64,000 nt of DNA from Phoebastria nigripes (lineage: Eukaryota > Chordata > Aves > Procellariiformes > Diomedeidae), in contig JAYKAV010000424.1 in NCBI GenBank assembly GCA_035582835.1, positions 38,259-102,258 on the forward strand. Direction: 5' to 3'. The notes below the pieces were generated by a model, which saw nothing but the letters and a program-made list of their open reading frames with translations, had not been told where the DNA came from and made no database searches. Below are positions 24,157 through 34,514 of the stretch, piece by piece (position 1 is the stretch's first letter; every line of letters begins with the position of its first letter). The translations under genes and the position numbers were made by a program.

Positions 24157-24230
24157 GTTTCCGTAGTGTAGTGGTTAATCACATTCGCCTAACATGCGAA
24201 AGGTCACCAGTTCGAAACTGGGTGGAAACA
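24157..24230 (+). pseudogene. tRNA-Val(AAC)-derived SINE head
   Basis: A full cloverleaf can be drawn. The acceptor GTTTCCG (24157-24163) pairs with TGGAAAC (24223-24229), with one G-U wobble. The D arm uses GTG/CAC. The anticodon stem TTCGC/GCGAA (24184-24188 with 24196-24200) is perfect, with loop CTAACAT and anticodon AAC at 24191-24193. The T arm ACCAG/CTGGG has one A-G mismatch around the loop TTCGAAA. The discriminator base is A and no CCA is encoded. Compared with vertebrate tRNA-Val(AAC) as I remember it, there are six substitutions and one inserted A in the D loop. Because it is fused directly to a CR1 tail it is called a SINE head and not a working tRNA gene, although a decayed tRNA gene beside a CR1 end cannot be fully excluded. 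Confidence 0.85.
24164..24219 (+). promoter_or_regulatory. Internal RNA polymerase III promoter (A and B boxes)
   Basis: TAGTGTAGTGG at 24164-24174 fits the A-box pattern. AGTTCGAAACT at 24209-24219 is the B box with its first G changed to A and its last C changed to T. The two changes keep the T-stem base pair. B-box strength is probably reduced. Confidence 0.7.
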
Positions 24231-24297
24231 CTATGTTTAATGGTTGGACTCAGCGATCTTAAGGGTCTTTTCCAACCTAAATGATTCTATGACTCTG

Positions 24298-27200
24298 GGC
24301 TACTGTCCACCCATTTGCCAGCCTCTCCCTTTGCTCCCTGTCCCCATCCTCTCCCACACACCAAGACTGGTACTCCTGCAGTTCATAATGAGCAGTCGGT
24401 GGCAGGGGCTGTGGAGGGCAGCCCACATTTAGGTTGGCCTAATCTGCCATAAGATCACCCCACGAGGGTGCAGTTTAATTAACACTGTCAATTAGCAGTT
24501 GCCAAAAAGAAACCGGCTCCCCTTCGCAACTGAAACCTAGCACTTGTTCTTGCCCTGCTCCCAAGCATGGGCAGTGACCTGGTGTAGGGGACTGATCCAG
24601 CTGGAAACAAAGTAGGCTTTCTGCTAGTGTGAATTTGAGGAAATTAATCTGAACTCTCTGATTGCTAGATATAGGTAATGGTATGTAAAAAAAATACGTA
24701 GAAATGGTAAGAAGCACCAAAAGATTTTCCCTATTGGATTGGCTTATCTCAAAGTGGAAAGAGCTCAATGGTGGTTTTTTTTTCCTTTTCTCTCATAGTT
24801 AACAACTCCCTTTTAAACACATTTTCACTAAATCCAGCAGCAAAAATTATGAAATAATTAAGTAGGAGTCACTTACTATAATTTAACTATACAGATATAC
24901 CATTAAGATTGTGCACTTTACTTCAATTTACTTCAATTAATGAGCTGTTCCCTGGACAGTTCCATGACAAATGTTGCCATTCAGCTCTCTAAAACCTCTG
25001 CTTTTCCCAAAGTGCTTCCCTATGCTCCAGACAAGTCTTTCATACAAGTCCACCCTTGTTTTCTGACTGTGAGAAGGCCTACAATTAAACAAGCAGCAAA
25101 GACACAGAAAGGAGACCCAGATCAATACCCGTGTCCCCTGTGAGGCAGAGATCTCCTAAGTCTGGCTTCAATTCTCTGTTTCAGGCTTAGGTTTTAAAAG
25201 TTTAATGTGTTCATCACTTTCTCCAGCTTGCATCCACTGGCAGCTGGAGTTGTTAATTTTTCCTCGTAGGCACAAATGGTAATTGATTTCAGAAAAAACA
25301 GTGAAGGATGATCACTGCTGCTGCCATGCTGGAGGTTTCTGCCCCTCAGCAGCTACACAAACAACTGAGCCAGGGAGTCTGAAAAGGCGGCATCTCCAGC
25401 GCAGCCGGTAGGAGGGGAAGGAACTGGGGACAGACCAAGAGTCTCCAGTCTCTCCGTCACGGCTGGCAGATCTGCGTTAGGAAATGCCTGTTTCCTTTCT
25501 CCTCTCTCCCAAGCCAGAGACCTCCCATTACCCCACTGTCCCAGGCACACTAAATGCCACCCATGGGGGGACAGCACTTCCCGTTCAGCTAGTAAGAACT
25601 ACTGGCAGGGCTGTGGGAGTGAACGATGAGCATCCTGCAAATGTTAATCAAACCCTTTGTGATCAGGGATGTGGTCACCATTTACCTTCCTGCAGCAGCT
25701 GTCCCTGGCTGCGGACGCTGTGCCCTCTGCCCACCCATCTCCCCTCTTCCGAGCCAGACCTGCTGTAGGGAGGCATGGAGGGAAGCCTGAGAAGTTAGCT
25801 ACTCCCACCACCAGCCCACGGTGAGGGACATATATGTGACCACTATGCCCTTTAGACCACCCAGGCTGTGGGAGTAAAGCAGATCTTGCCAATGACCTAA
25901 TGAATCTCTGAAATCTGGCTACAGGGTAGATTTATTTACACATTTAAAGGGTGGCACTTTAAGATATCCAGAATAGGGGCATTTACATCTGAGCTTGTCA
26001 CCGTAAGCTCCCTTAATAGGCACCTCTAGGACACAATTCATCTTATTCAAATGAGATTAGACCAAAATAGGTCGAATGAATTGTGTCCTTATTTCTCCCC
26101 AGTGAGCACAAAGGGAGTCTAATGTAATTAATTCAGAAATAAATATCTCTGCCATAGATATCTATGGATGGAAAAAAGGAATCCCACCCAGGGGTTTAAT
26201 TCTTCTGCTCCAACATAAGCATCTGTAAGATGGATGTCTGTGTATGCTCCTCTTATGATCAAATGCCAGGAACAGGCACTACCAGAGAGCTACCTAATAA
26301 ATGGGACTGTCTGAGGGTGAGATAACTCATATTCCAGAAGTGCCAATTAGGTGTCTAAACTTTGAGAAGAAGAATCCCGTGCTGAAGTGACAAGTATCAT
26401 ATTCTGGTTTAGCCCTTAGCTCTGTAGCCTGATGACTGTTTTATTTTGGGGTAGACCAGCACAGTCTGTGAAAGGAGAAAACTCCAATTTCTTTCTAGCA
26501 AAGGACAGAGAAAATGAATAGAGAAAAAAATGATAATTTCAAAATGAGGATTTTTTTCCAAAATGAAAGATCCAGATTCCCCTCCTTTTGCAGATAGAAG
26601 GGGCTCTGCTCAGTTGCCCACACATAGGCCCTAGAGACTTTTGAGGCATCACAGAGTATCAGAGACCTCCATCAGGGCTGGCAGATGTGACACCAAACCT
26701 AAGGGAGCCCCATGCTCTCACTACCAATAGCTAAGTGACAAAGTGATACTTTAGGGCATCTCAAATGGCAACACATATCCATGTTTAGGTAAGGGACTCA
26801 CACCCACAATGGATATATCTGCTTTAATTCAGACATCTAAAAGTTTGACCTTGTCTAGTATTTCCTCTCGCAATTCCCCTTTGGAAGTGCCTGTTTCTTT
26901 CCACTGACTATAAAGGAAGAGTCAGGGTGGAAGGTTTAAGTTTAGTCAGAGTGGCAGGTTTAGGTTTAGATATGGATGTGTTTTTTAGATGCTGTAGAGC
27001 TTGGCAAGAAAAATCCCACCCCCAAAAATTAATGTGTTCTGTTATCTGCCTGGTTCCAGCTCCCCGTATGTCCTGCCTTGTCTGGCTTTGCTCTTGCATC
27101 TTGCAATTTGACTGCACCCACCCCATTCCCACAGTCTCACTTTCTTTCAGACACTAGTTGCTTCTTTCTCAAAGTCCTCACAGTTGCATTTACAAAGCAG

Positions 27201-28839
27201 CTCCAATGAATCCCTATATATATCTCTGCTTTCTCTACCTACCACTTAGCAAACAAAATATATGTCCAATTTGTGTTTGTCTCATTATTCTACTCATCCC
27301 TCCTTCTGTGCTTGGATTTCTTTCCCTCCATTCAGCCAAGAAACCACCTTTTCTTTCAAATCCTGCATCAGCTCTTACATTGCTTAGGTCATTTCCCCCT
27401 CACTTTTCCTAGTTCCCTGTAGTTTCTTACAAACATTAGGAAGACACTGTGATTTCTTTCCCATGACGGAATAATCAGAGAAAGCTAAACGGAGAAACTT
27501 CATTGCCATAGAAAAGAACTTTCCTCTTGAAACCCAGAGCATTTGCAGTCTCCAGCTCTTTAATCTCAGTCTCTCAAGAGGAGGCAGAGTTGTCATACGT
27601 ATTATCACACATATATGCAGTATATATTATCTGTAAAAAAATGTGGTTCAATAGCAATGAAGATTAAACATATAAGTGGATAACAAAGGGAAATTTATCC
27701 CTGGACTTCTCTTCCTGAATTGTTTCTTTACAGCTACTCTCCCATGGCCTATTCTCCATGCACCTCCACAAACACATCTGTCTCCTGCGTCTAATTGCCT
27801 TTGCTTCTACCTCTGATGCTCTGTAGGTTATCTGAGGCAGCATGTTACTTCCTAAGGTAGCTTTCAAAAACATTACTTTTAAAAATCTGGAAGTTATCTG
27901 AGGTCAAAAAACCATGGTAGATTACAGCAATTCAGAGAAGATCCATCGGTCCTGTTCTTGTTGACATTGATGGGAGAAGTCATGTTGGTTTCAGCAGCCT
28001 GATTTATTCTAGATGATGACTGGAAGACCTCCAGAGGTTCCTTCAAACCTGAATTATGGCATGATCTTATGATGCTGTGACTTACTGTGTGTCTGTTCCA
28101 GAGCTGAGTCTATGGACAGTGCTTTACAATCAGTAACAGTAATGCAAGCAAACACTTTCAGAACCTTTTTGAAATTAGATATGGTATTTCCAATTTTCTT
28201 ATATCTAATGGTTGTTGTAGCACACTAGAGAGATTTCCTGGCTACAGACCAGTTAGAAAGATATGAGGCAGTCTCCCATTTACTTAAGGACCCAGAGCTG
28301 GTGATACAGAGGTCAGCATAGAGTGGAAGCTCACCCCAGCTTGAAAGAGATTGGTCAGTACTGTTGTTTGGATCTCTCTATCTACCAGCTCATCTGGTAA
28401 AATGCAGACATTACCTTAGATCATGGGGGAGAAATTTTTTTGGAAATCAGTGATAAATCACCCACTGACTTTATTATAGCACCACTGGGTCTTCAAGAGC
28501 AAGAGAGCTATGCCTTTATATAATTTGAGAGCCGTAGTCATTGATCCAAGCCCTCAAAATTTCTTTCTCCAAATATTTTGTTTTTATAAAGCCAACAGCA
28601 GAGTGATGGTACTCTGCTCACAGAAGACATTGATACACACTAAGATCTCAGCCAGTTTCTCTGACACCTCCTCATGGATACCCAGCTATCACCTATACTT
28701 ACCAGAGTGCATTATCACTCCCTTCTCCTTTTGGTATTAGTTTCTTCAGGTAGTACCCATTCCTGGGTCCTTAGCCTGGTCACCAACTTCATCTGTAGCT
28801 TCTCTGTGTCTCCCAACATCCTGAAGTTCACCCTGAACA
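24298..28839. other. Unique sequence, no gene recognised
   Basis: No coding exon or young repeat seen. It contains the hairpin at 26028-26089 and a pyrimidine-rich stretch at about 27150-27410 whose open frames are low-complexity. The GC-richer part at 25320-25800 is open in overlapping frames on both strands, without domain features. Confidence 0.5.
26028..26089. repeat. 62-nt hairpin: perfect 14-bp outer stem with an inner stem
   Basis: AGGACACAATTCAT at 26028-26041 is the exact reverse complement of ATGAATTGTGTCCT at 26076-26089. Inside the loop, GACC (26060-26063) pairs with GGTC (26070-26073) around AAAATA, leaving a 16-nt bulge on the 5' side only. Nothing around it identifies a known transposon, RNA gene or terminator. 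Confidence 0.85.
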
Positions 28840-29535
28840 GCATTGCATAAATGTCATGCTTGCAGTCCATCCACACAGCTAAATCTCTTTTACAGCTCTC
28901 ATCATCAGCTCATCTTAGTTGTTGCAACATATTTTCCTCTGGCTTTGATAAACACATTTTTTCCCCTTATCTGTTCAGAGTGCTTACCACTTACCTATTA
29001 TTTTCCATGTCTTTGCATCCTGCTTATCTATCTCACTAAATTTAAGTGACATCTCTATTTTCAAAACCTTTCATGGACAGTTCCTACTCTGCCTGTCACC
29101 TGTCATTCAGTTCTTCAAAGACTACTGCTATCTTTCATTGCTCTACGGTTTCCAATCTCCTGCTTGCTAAATTCCAAACACATTTGTGATGACTCTCTTC
29201 CATTCTCACCCATACTGGGGAGATAATGCCATAAACATCTTCTACTCTATCTTGCTGTCATTCAGAATACTCCTTCTAACTTTCTTTTACATAATATCTG
29301 CAAAAAAATTTGGAAAAGTTTGTCCTTTTTGGCAACCTGATATTCCCTCCCATCTTGCCAGTTAGCACTTGTTTCCTTGAAGATCCCTCTTCACTTCTCT
29401 GGTATTATTAATAGTCTCTTGTCTTAAATTTAAATTGTCACCTTCCGTGGGGCAAGGGACATCTTTTATTCTGTGACAACCTCTATATTTCACAGTCATA
29501 AAGATAATGGTAATAATAACAATGATAATGAGAAA
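28840..29535 (+). mobile_element. Ancient L2-like LINE 3' remnant
   Basis: CTTTGCATCCTGCTTATCTA at about 29012, followed by CACTAAATTTAAGTGACATC and CTATTTTCAAAACCTTTCAT, matches the order of the L2-type sense strand (tryptophan-leucine-proline region, then 'ATCAAATTTAAACTCCT', then 'TTTCAAGGCCCTTCA'). Near the right edge, AAATTGTCACCTTCCGTGGGG followed by CAAGGGACATCTTTTATTCTG resembles the 'TTGTAAGCTC...GGGCAGGGACTGTCTT' 3' end. The element ends in an irregular AATAATAACAATGATAATGA tail. It is heavily decayed and the left edge is approximate. Confidence 0.55.
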
Positions 29536-30966
29536 AAATCTGTTCTGAATTCAAACTCAACAGAAAAGATTTAGTGGCTTTAAAAACATCGTTCACCGGT
29601 TGCTTTGGCACACATGTTACAGCTTCATCACTGCCACAGCTGGCCACAAAACATTGTTTATGAAGCCGTGTCAGCTGTGCTGTATAGTCACATAGATAAA
29701 TTACAACAAAGCATCACCAGTAAAGAAGGTTTATTCTTATTTTATCACATGACTGGGACAAATAAATGTGAAGGGATACTTTAAAAATACCTTGTAAATT
29801 CTCCTCCTGTGACACACTTGATGACTGGATGGCATTGCCCTCGCACTGCCTGAGCCATCTGCTCTGCTCTCAGCAAGCTCTGGTCCTCTGTCCCCTCCTC
29901 CTCTTCAGCTGTATTTTCCTNGAAGATAGTATGTGTCTGTGGTGACTGACTGGTGTTCCCTCCTACCTCCAATCCATTTGTTGTCAGCCAGATTTCCTTC
30001 CCTGAGTTCTTTATGTGAAAATTACCTTTTAACCGCTCCATTGTGTGCCATTCCTCTCTTGTCCAAAGTGGCATATGACGAGGCGTCCTCGGCTCCTTCA
30101 GCCTGCCAGCTCTGATAGCATGCTGCCCTGCCTGCCGTTTTGTGCATCAGACTGATAAGAAATTTCCATCTGCAGAAAGAGGAAAATATGGAGTGCAATA
30201 GCCACTGACATCCAATTTTCTTGGGCGGTCAGATTTTATGAACTGCATGTGTAGAAAGAGAATGGCAAAGAGCCAAGTACTCTGTGGCTCAAGAGATGAA
30301 GGGGTGCCCTGGGCATGGCTTGCCTTACGCCAGCCCCTTCCCATCCCTGCCGAGGAAAAGGGTCTGCCTTGGGATGCACCAGAGTCCAGCGGGACTGGAG
30401 CGCAGAGAGTCTCACTGAGCTTCGACAAAGAAGTGATTGTAAAACCACCTCATCAACATTATATTTAGGCTGCTCTAAAATTTGTGTTTGGGGTATTTTG
30501 ACCTCTTTCTTGGAGATCCAAGGTCAGGAGGGTGGAAAATTGGCAGAGTTTTTGGCCCCAGGTTTCCTTTTCAAGAACAATCGAGCCGCTATTTCGCGAA
30601 GATGTTCGATGTTTTACCAAACAGCACGAGGCAGAGGCCAGCTCACTCTGAGATAGCTGACCCGGGCACTTGTGCAATCTGATGTGACTTGCTGACTGCT
30701 GTTGGGTTAGAGGGCCACATGCAGCTCCCATTTCCACTTGAGCACTGCAATTACTGGGGGCATAAAGGTGTAAATAAGGAGAAAAAATTAACTCATTATA
30801 CTTACAAATTATATTCACAAGTACTTAGATGGCTGATTAAGCTCTCAGTTTATAATTCTTCAAGTTGTGGTATCATCTTCCACAAGTGAAATACACCTAC
30901 TAATAGATGTGTAATTGAATATATATATCGAAAAAGTAATGGGGATAACTCAGGCAATTAATTTAT
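29536..30966. other. Unique sequence, no gene recognised
   Basis: Several overlapping short frames on both strands at 30147-30820, none protein-like. A local cluster of CpG dinucleotides lies at 30585-30620 in otherwise CpG-poor DNA. Position 29921 is an N. The last five bases (30962-30966, TTTAT) are the left target duplication of the next LTR. Confidence 0.5.
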
Positions 30967-31168
30967 TGTCCTGGTTTCGGCTGGGATAGAGTTAATTTTC
31001 TTCCTAGTGCTGTGTTTTGGATTTAGTATGAAAAGAATGTTGATAAGACACTGATGTTTTTAGTTGTTGCTAAGTAGTCTGCTAGTCAAGGACTTTTCAG
31101 CTTCCCATGCTCTGCCAGGTGCACAAGAAACTGGGAGGGAGCATAGCCTGGACAGCTAGCCCAACTGG

Positions 31169-31214
31169 CCAATGGGGTATTCCATACCATGTGACGTCAT
31201 GCTCAATATATAAA
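31169..31214 (+). promoter_or_regulatory. LTR U3 promoter: CCAAT box, CRE and TATA box
   Basis: CCAAT at 31169-31173, a perfect CRE TGACGTCA at 31192-31199 and TATATAAA at 31207-31214 lie in order. This is the best-preserved copy of the arrangement shared by three LTRs in the window. A CRE would respond to CREB/ATF-type factors if the site is accessible; activity is not shown by sequence. Confidence 0.7.
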
Positions 31215-31358
31215 TAGGAGGCGTGGTCCAGGAAGTAGCGATCGCTGCTTGGGTATCGCTCAGCGGGTGGTGAGCAATTGCATTGTGCATCACTCATTTT
31301 GTATATTCTATCATTATTATTATTATTATCATTATTTTTTCCCTTCCTTTTCCGTTTT

Positions 31359-31364
31359 ATTAAA
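31359..31364 (+). terminator. LTR poly(A) signal ATTAAA
   Basis: ATTAAA in CGTTTTATTAAACTGTCTTT sits at the position conserved among the three related LTRs. Confidence 0.65.
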
Positions 31365-31494
31365 CTGTCTTTATCTCAATCCACGAATTGTACTTTTTTT
31401 CCAATTCTCTCCCCCATCCCACTGAGGGGAGGGGGGAGTGAGCGAGCGGCTGTGTGGTGGTTGGCTGCCGGCCAGGTTAAACAACGACATTTAT

Positions 31495-34435
31495 TTAATA
31501 GGGAACATTTTCTGGTAGTCGTCTCTGTTGTATTCCAGCCAGAATCAAGAAAAACATTTTCAAAACTCCCTGAAAGGAAATGTGAGACCTCCTCTTGCTG
31601 GTCTTCATTTTGTTTATTTTTCACATTTAGAAGTCCAAATCATAGGAGGCCATCTGGCTGTCAGCCCATGGCTGGTTTCTTTCCTAATGCACATACATAA
31701 TCACACAAGAATCATTTCATTGCAATGCATCCTGGAGATGTGCAGATCTGAATGTGATTTGCAAGAAAAATCTTTTTCTTTTCAGTTTGAAAATAACAAT
31801 TTGTCAAAACCAGACTTTTTTTTATGACAAAGGATTGCTTTCAGTATTTTTTTCCAAGTCAAAAAGATTTGACACTTGTTTAATATCTTGTTCCAGTATC
31901 TTCAAAATTAAATGCTCTGCTTTTTCATTTCAGAAATACTTTCCTTCTGAATTGTAACTACAGTGAAAAGTAAGATTTTTAATGCAAAAGATCAACATCT
32001 AAAAGTAAGCATTTCCACTGCTCTAAAGCTGTATTTGTTGGGGAGGGGGGTTGTTTGTTTGTTTCATTTTGGTCTCTTTGAGGTTCTTGGGTTTTGTCCC
32101 AGTGTGGTAGAGGAATTTAAAATATTCCAAAACCAAGAAAATGAGAAAACAGCTTCTTGGCCTATTCTAACATGAAGTCCACGTCTGCATTCAAATATGG
32201 TGACAAGTGAGTGTTGTGTGATGAGCTGCCTTACTTGATCATCTCCTGGCCTCTCTGTAATTATACTGTTGGGATTTACATCTGGACAGCATGTGAAATC
32301 CAGTTACTGGCCTTTTTTTCCTTACCCACTACATCACAAATGTTTGATTAATTAACTTGATTGTACTTTTTCTGCTTAAAATCCATCTGTGAAATTGTAT
32401 TAAATTTCAACCAAGAACCATCTCAGGCCTGCAAGTCCACTAGATACATTTTGACTGAAGAGTCAATGTAAGGATTCAGCATAGACACACAGGAAACTGG
32501 TATGTTTTGTAGCTCAGATTATTTGTCAATCCATTTCTGAGGATTTCCAATCCCAGCATTTCATTTCCTGAAAAACTTCAGGGGAAATATTGTTCATAAA
32601 TAACAGGAGATTAGATATAAGGTGTATGAACAAATTGTCTCAAACCAGGTGATCACATTTATTAAGAGCACTAAGAGAATTTAATGAATAATCAAGAATG
32701 TGTTTAACATGTATTTTTTCAGTTCATCTACCAATTCTCCTTAAATAACACGTCCAGAATCTAAAAGGTTGGTGTACTTTAAATGTTAATCCTATGTGGA
32801 ATTCCCTTACAGAAGCTTAACTCACATATAATTATTAATGCCATTTTGACCTTAGGGAATTTTTCTTTTTAGATAAATATTACCAATGTTGAAAAACAGC
32901 TTTTGGATTCAATTTGTCTTTTCACAATAGTGCATAAGTAGATAATTCTAAAGTTGAAGAACATACTGTCTTTAGTCATATTAGACTACTTAACTGCAAT
33001 TATTATTCAATTCAACCTCTATCAGTCATTTATTTTTAAGTCAGTTTTCTGGTAGAAGAAAGCTTTTCTCAGCCTCTGACATTTTCATTGTTGCTACAAT
33101 TCAGAATTGTAAGAAGTGATTCTTTTTGAGCTACCTGCTGTATTTGAAGTTATTGATCATAAATTTCTTTTTCAACAATTGCTTTGATATTTGCAGACAA
33201 GAGAGTTTGATTTTTATCAATTAATTTCACCCTTTCTCCTGTTTGGGGCACTGGATAATAAGAACTGTAATTGAGCAACTGCATTACTCGGAATATAGCA
33301 TCAGTTCTTTTTGCCTCTTGTTAATAAACTACTTGCATGATCAGATCTTTTGGTTGACAAAGACCAGATTTAGCAAGTGTGCAAATATGTGCTTGGATTC
33401 AGAATTCAGAAGATTGTGAATTTGGGATTTATACATTTGGGCCTTCAGGGAAATTTTCCATATTTATTTTCTCCAACTCCATCTTTCTGTTCTTCCCCAC
33501 TGCATAACGGAGTGCGGTATTTTTTGAGAAGTGCGTTATCTTCATCATTAGCCTGTCTCATGTCCTTTGGAATGAGACCAGATAGTCAACCTCCTTTCCC
33601 TTTGGGGGTCTGTACTGCTGTGGAGAGTCTGAGCCTGGTGAGTGGAGGTAAACATTCTTTTTTTCCCTAGTATTTAAGAAAGCAAAGTTGTGGGCTTTTA
33701 GCAATAGCAGCATAATTTCTTTCATATCAAACCAGGTGGAACTAAAATTCCTTTAGAAGGGTTTTATCTTCTTAATACCAATAGTTGAACTTCATTACTG
33801 TTAAAACTTCTGCTGATGAGCATATTAAACTGTTTTCCATGCAGATTCACTATTCACTTGGATGCCTTTCTGAGACTTAGGTAAGGCACAACTCTTGCTG
33901 CAAGACTTCATCTCTCCAAACTACAAACCCAATATCATAAAACAGTGAAGAGCATAATGGCAAGCACACTGCACTTAGACTAAGACAGACTTATGACTGT
34001 CTATGCAACCTTTAACTCTCTGGTGACTACTCCCCTACTGTATTCTACTGCAAACGCACAAATTGTTGAATTGAAGTTATTTTTGCACTCCATGGCTATT
34101 GTATGACAGCACAACAGTGCCAGAAATTAAGGACAGCATTGTCTATTTTAGGGTTATCTGGTAGTTACAGATCCTGTCCAACCTCTCCTGACTCCAACCA
34201 CAACCATACATTCCCAGATACTGTCTCTGCTTCTGCTATCTCCTTCCTTTCTCCCTGCCTATCCTCCATATTTAGTCCAGCCCCTTCCTTTGTTTCCTTT
34301 TTGTCCTCCATCTTGCCACCCTCCTTTTCTTATCCTTCTGTAAATCATCTTCATCTTTGTCTGCCAGCTTCCAAAAAAGCCAAAGCTGATGACCTTGCTC
34401 CTCTGACCGTGGCTGACCTACAGCAGTACCAGTAA
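31495..34435. other. Unique AT-rich sequence, no gene recognised
   Basis: No coding signal. 32700-33360 is notably AT-rich. 34180-34370 is pyrimidine-rich on the plus strand, which opens a 110-codon frame of low complexity (34103-34435). A weak MIR-like match near 33970-34030 was not accepted. Confidence 0.5.
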
Positions 34436-34514
34436 GATAGAACAGAAGAATAGAATAGAATAGAACAGAACAGAACAGAGTAGAATAGAATAGAATAGAA
34501 TAGAATAGAATAGA
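34436..34514. repeat. (AGAAT)n pentanucleotide microsatellite at a CR1 3' end
   Basis: About 79 bases of AGAAT units, interrupted by AGAAC variants in the left half. It lies where the CR1 terminal octamers would be, directly left of TTTCAGTTGGAAGGGACC, so it has probably expanded from them. Confidence 0.9.

Larger units (their letters stand above)
24157..24297 (+). mobile_element. Chimeric SINE: tRNA-Val-like head joined to a CR1-type tail
   Basis: A tRNA-like head (24157-24230) is followed after about nine bases by a CR1 3' tail that begins near ATGGTTGGACT at 24240 and ends with the octamer-like ATTCTATGA. Over 24255-24292 the tail differs at only four of 38 positions from the sense strand of the CR1 end at 7801-7838. 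This is the architecture of a non-autonomous SINE that borrows CR1 reverse transcriptase through a shared 3' end. TguSINE1 of passerines is a known example of a tRNA head on a CR1 tail; whether this copy belongs to it needs comparison. No target duplication is visible, as is common for CR1-mobilised elements. The alternative is a one-off tRNA/CR1 chimeric retropseudogene formed by template switching. Confidence 0.85.
30967..31489 (+). mobile_element. Solo LTR of an avian endogenous retrovirus, 523 bp, plus strand
   Basis: It starts TGTCCTGGTTTCGGCTGGGA and ends AAACAACGACA (TG...CA), flanked by the perfect 5-bp duplication TTTAT at 30962-30966 and 31490-31494. It is the same broad family as the LTRs at 444 (opposite strand) and 54047. 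Its middle region, with the CAGCGGGTGGTGAGCAATTG block, matches the 54047 copy and not the 444 copy. It contains an (ATT)n run at about 31312-31329. No internal region is present. Confidence 0.94.

Noticed and set aside
24157..24230. Functional tRNA-Val gene
   Set aside because: There is a T-stem mismatch, an altered B box, CpG-type decay and direct fusion to a CR1 tail. A SINE head fits better.
33960..34040. Weak resemblance to a sense-strand MIR
   Set aside because: The 'aacctttaactctct' region is suggestive, but the diagnostic GGGCAAGTCAC core is not present.
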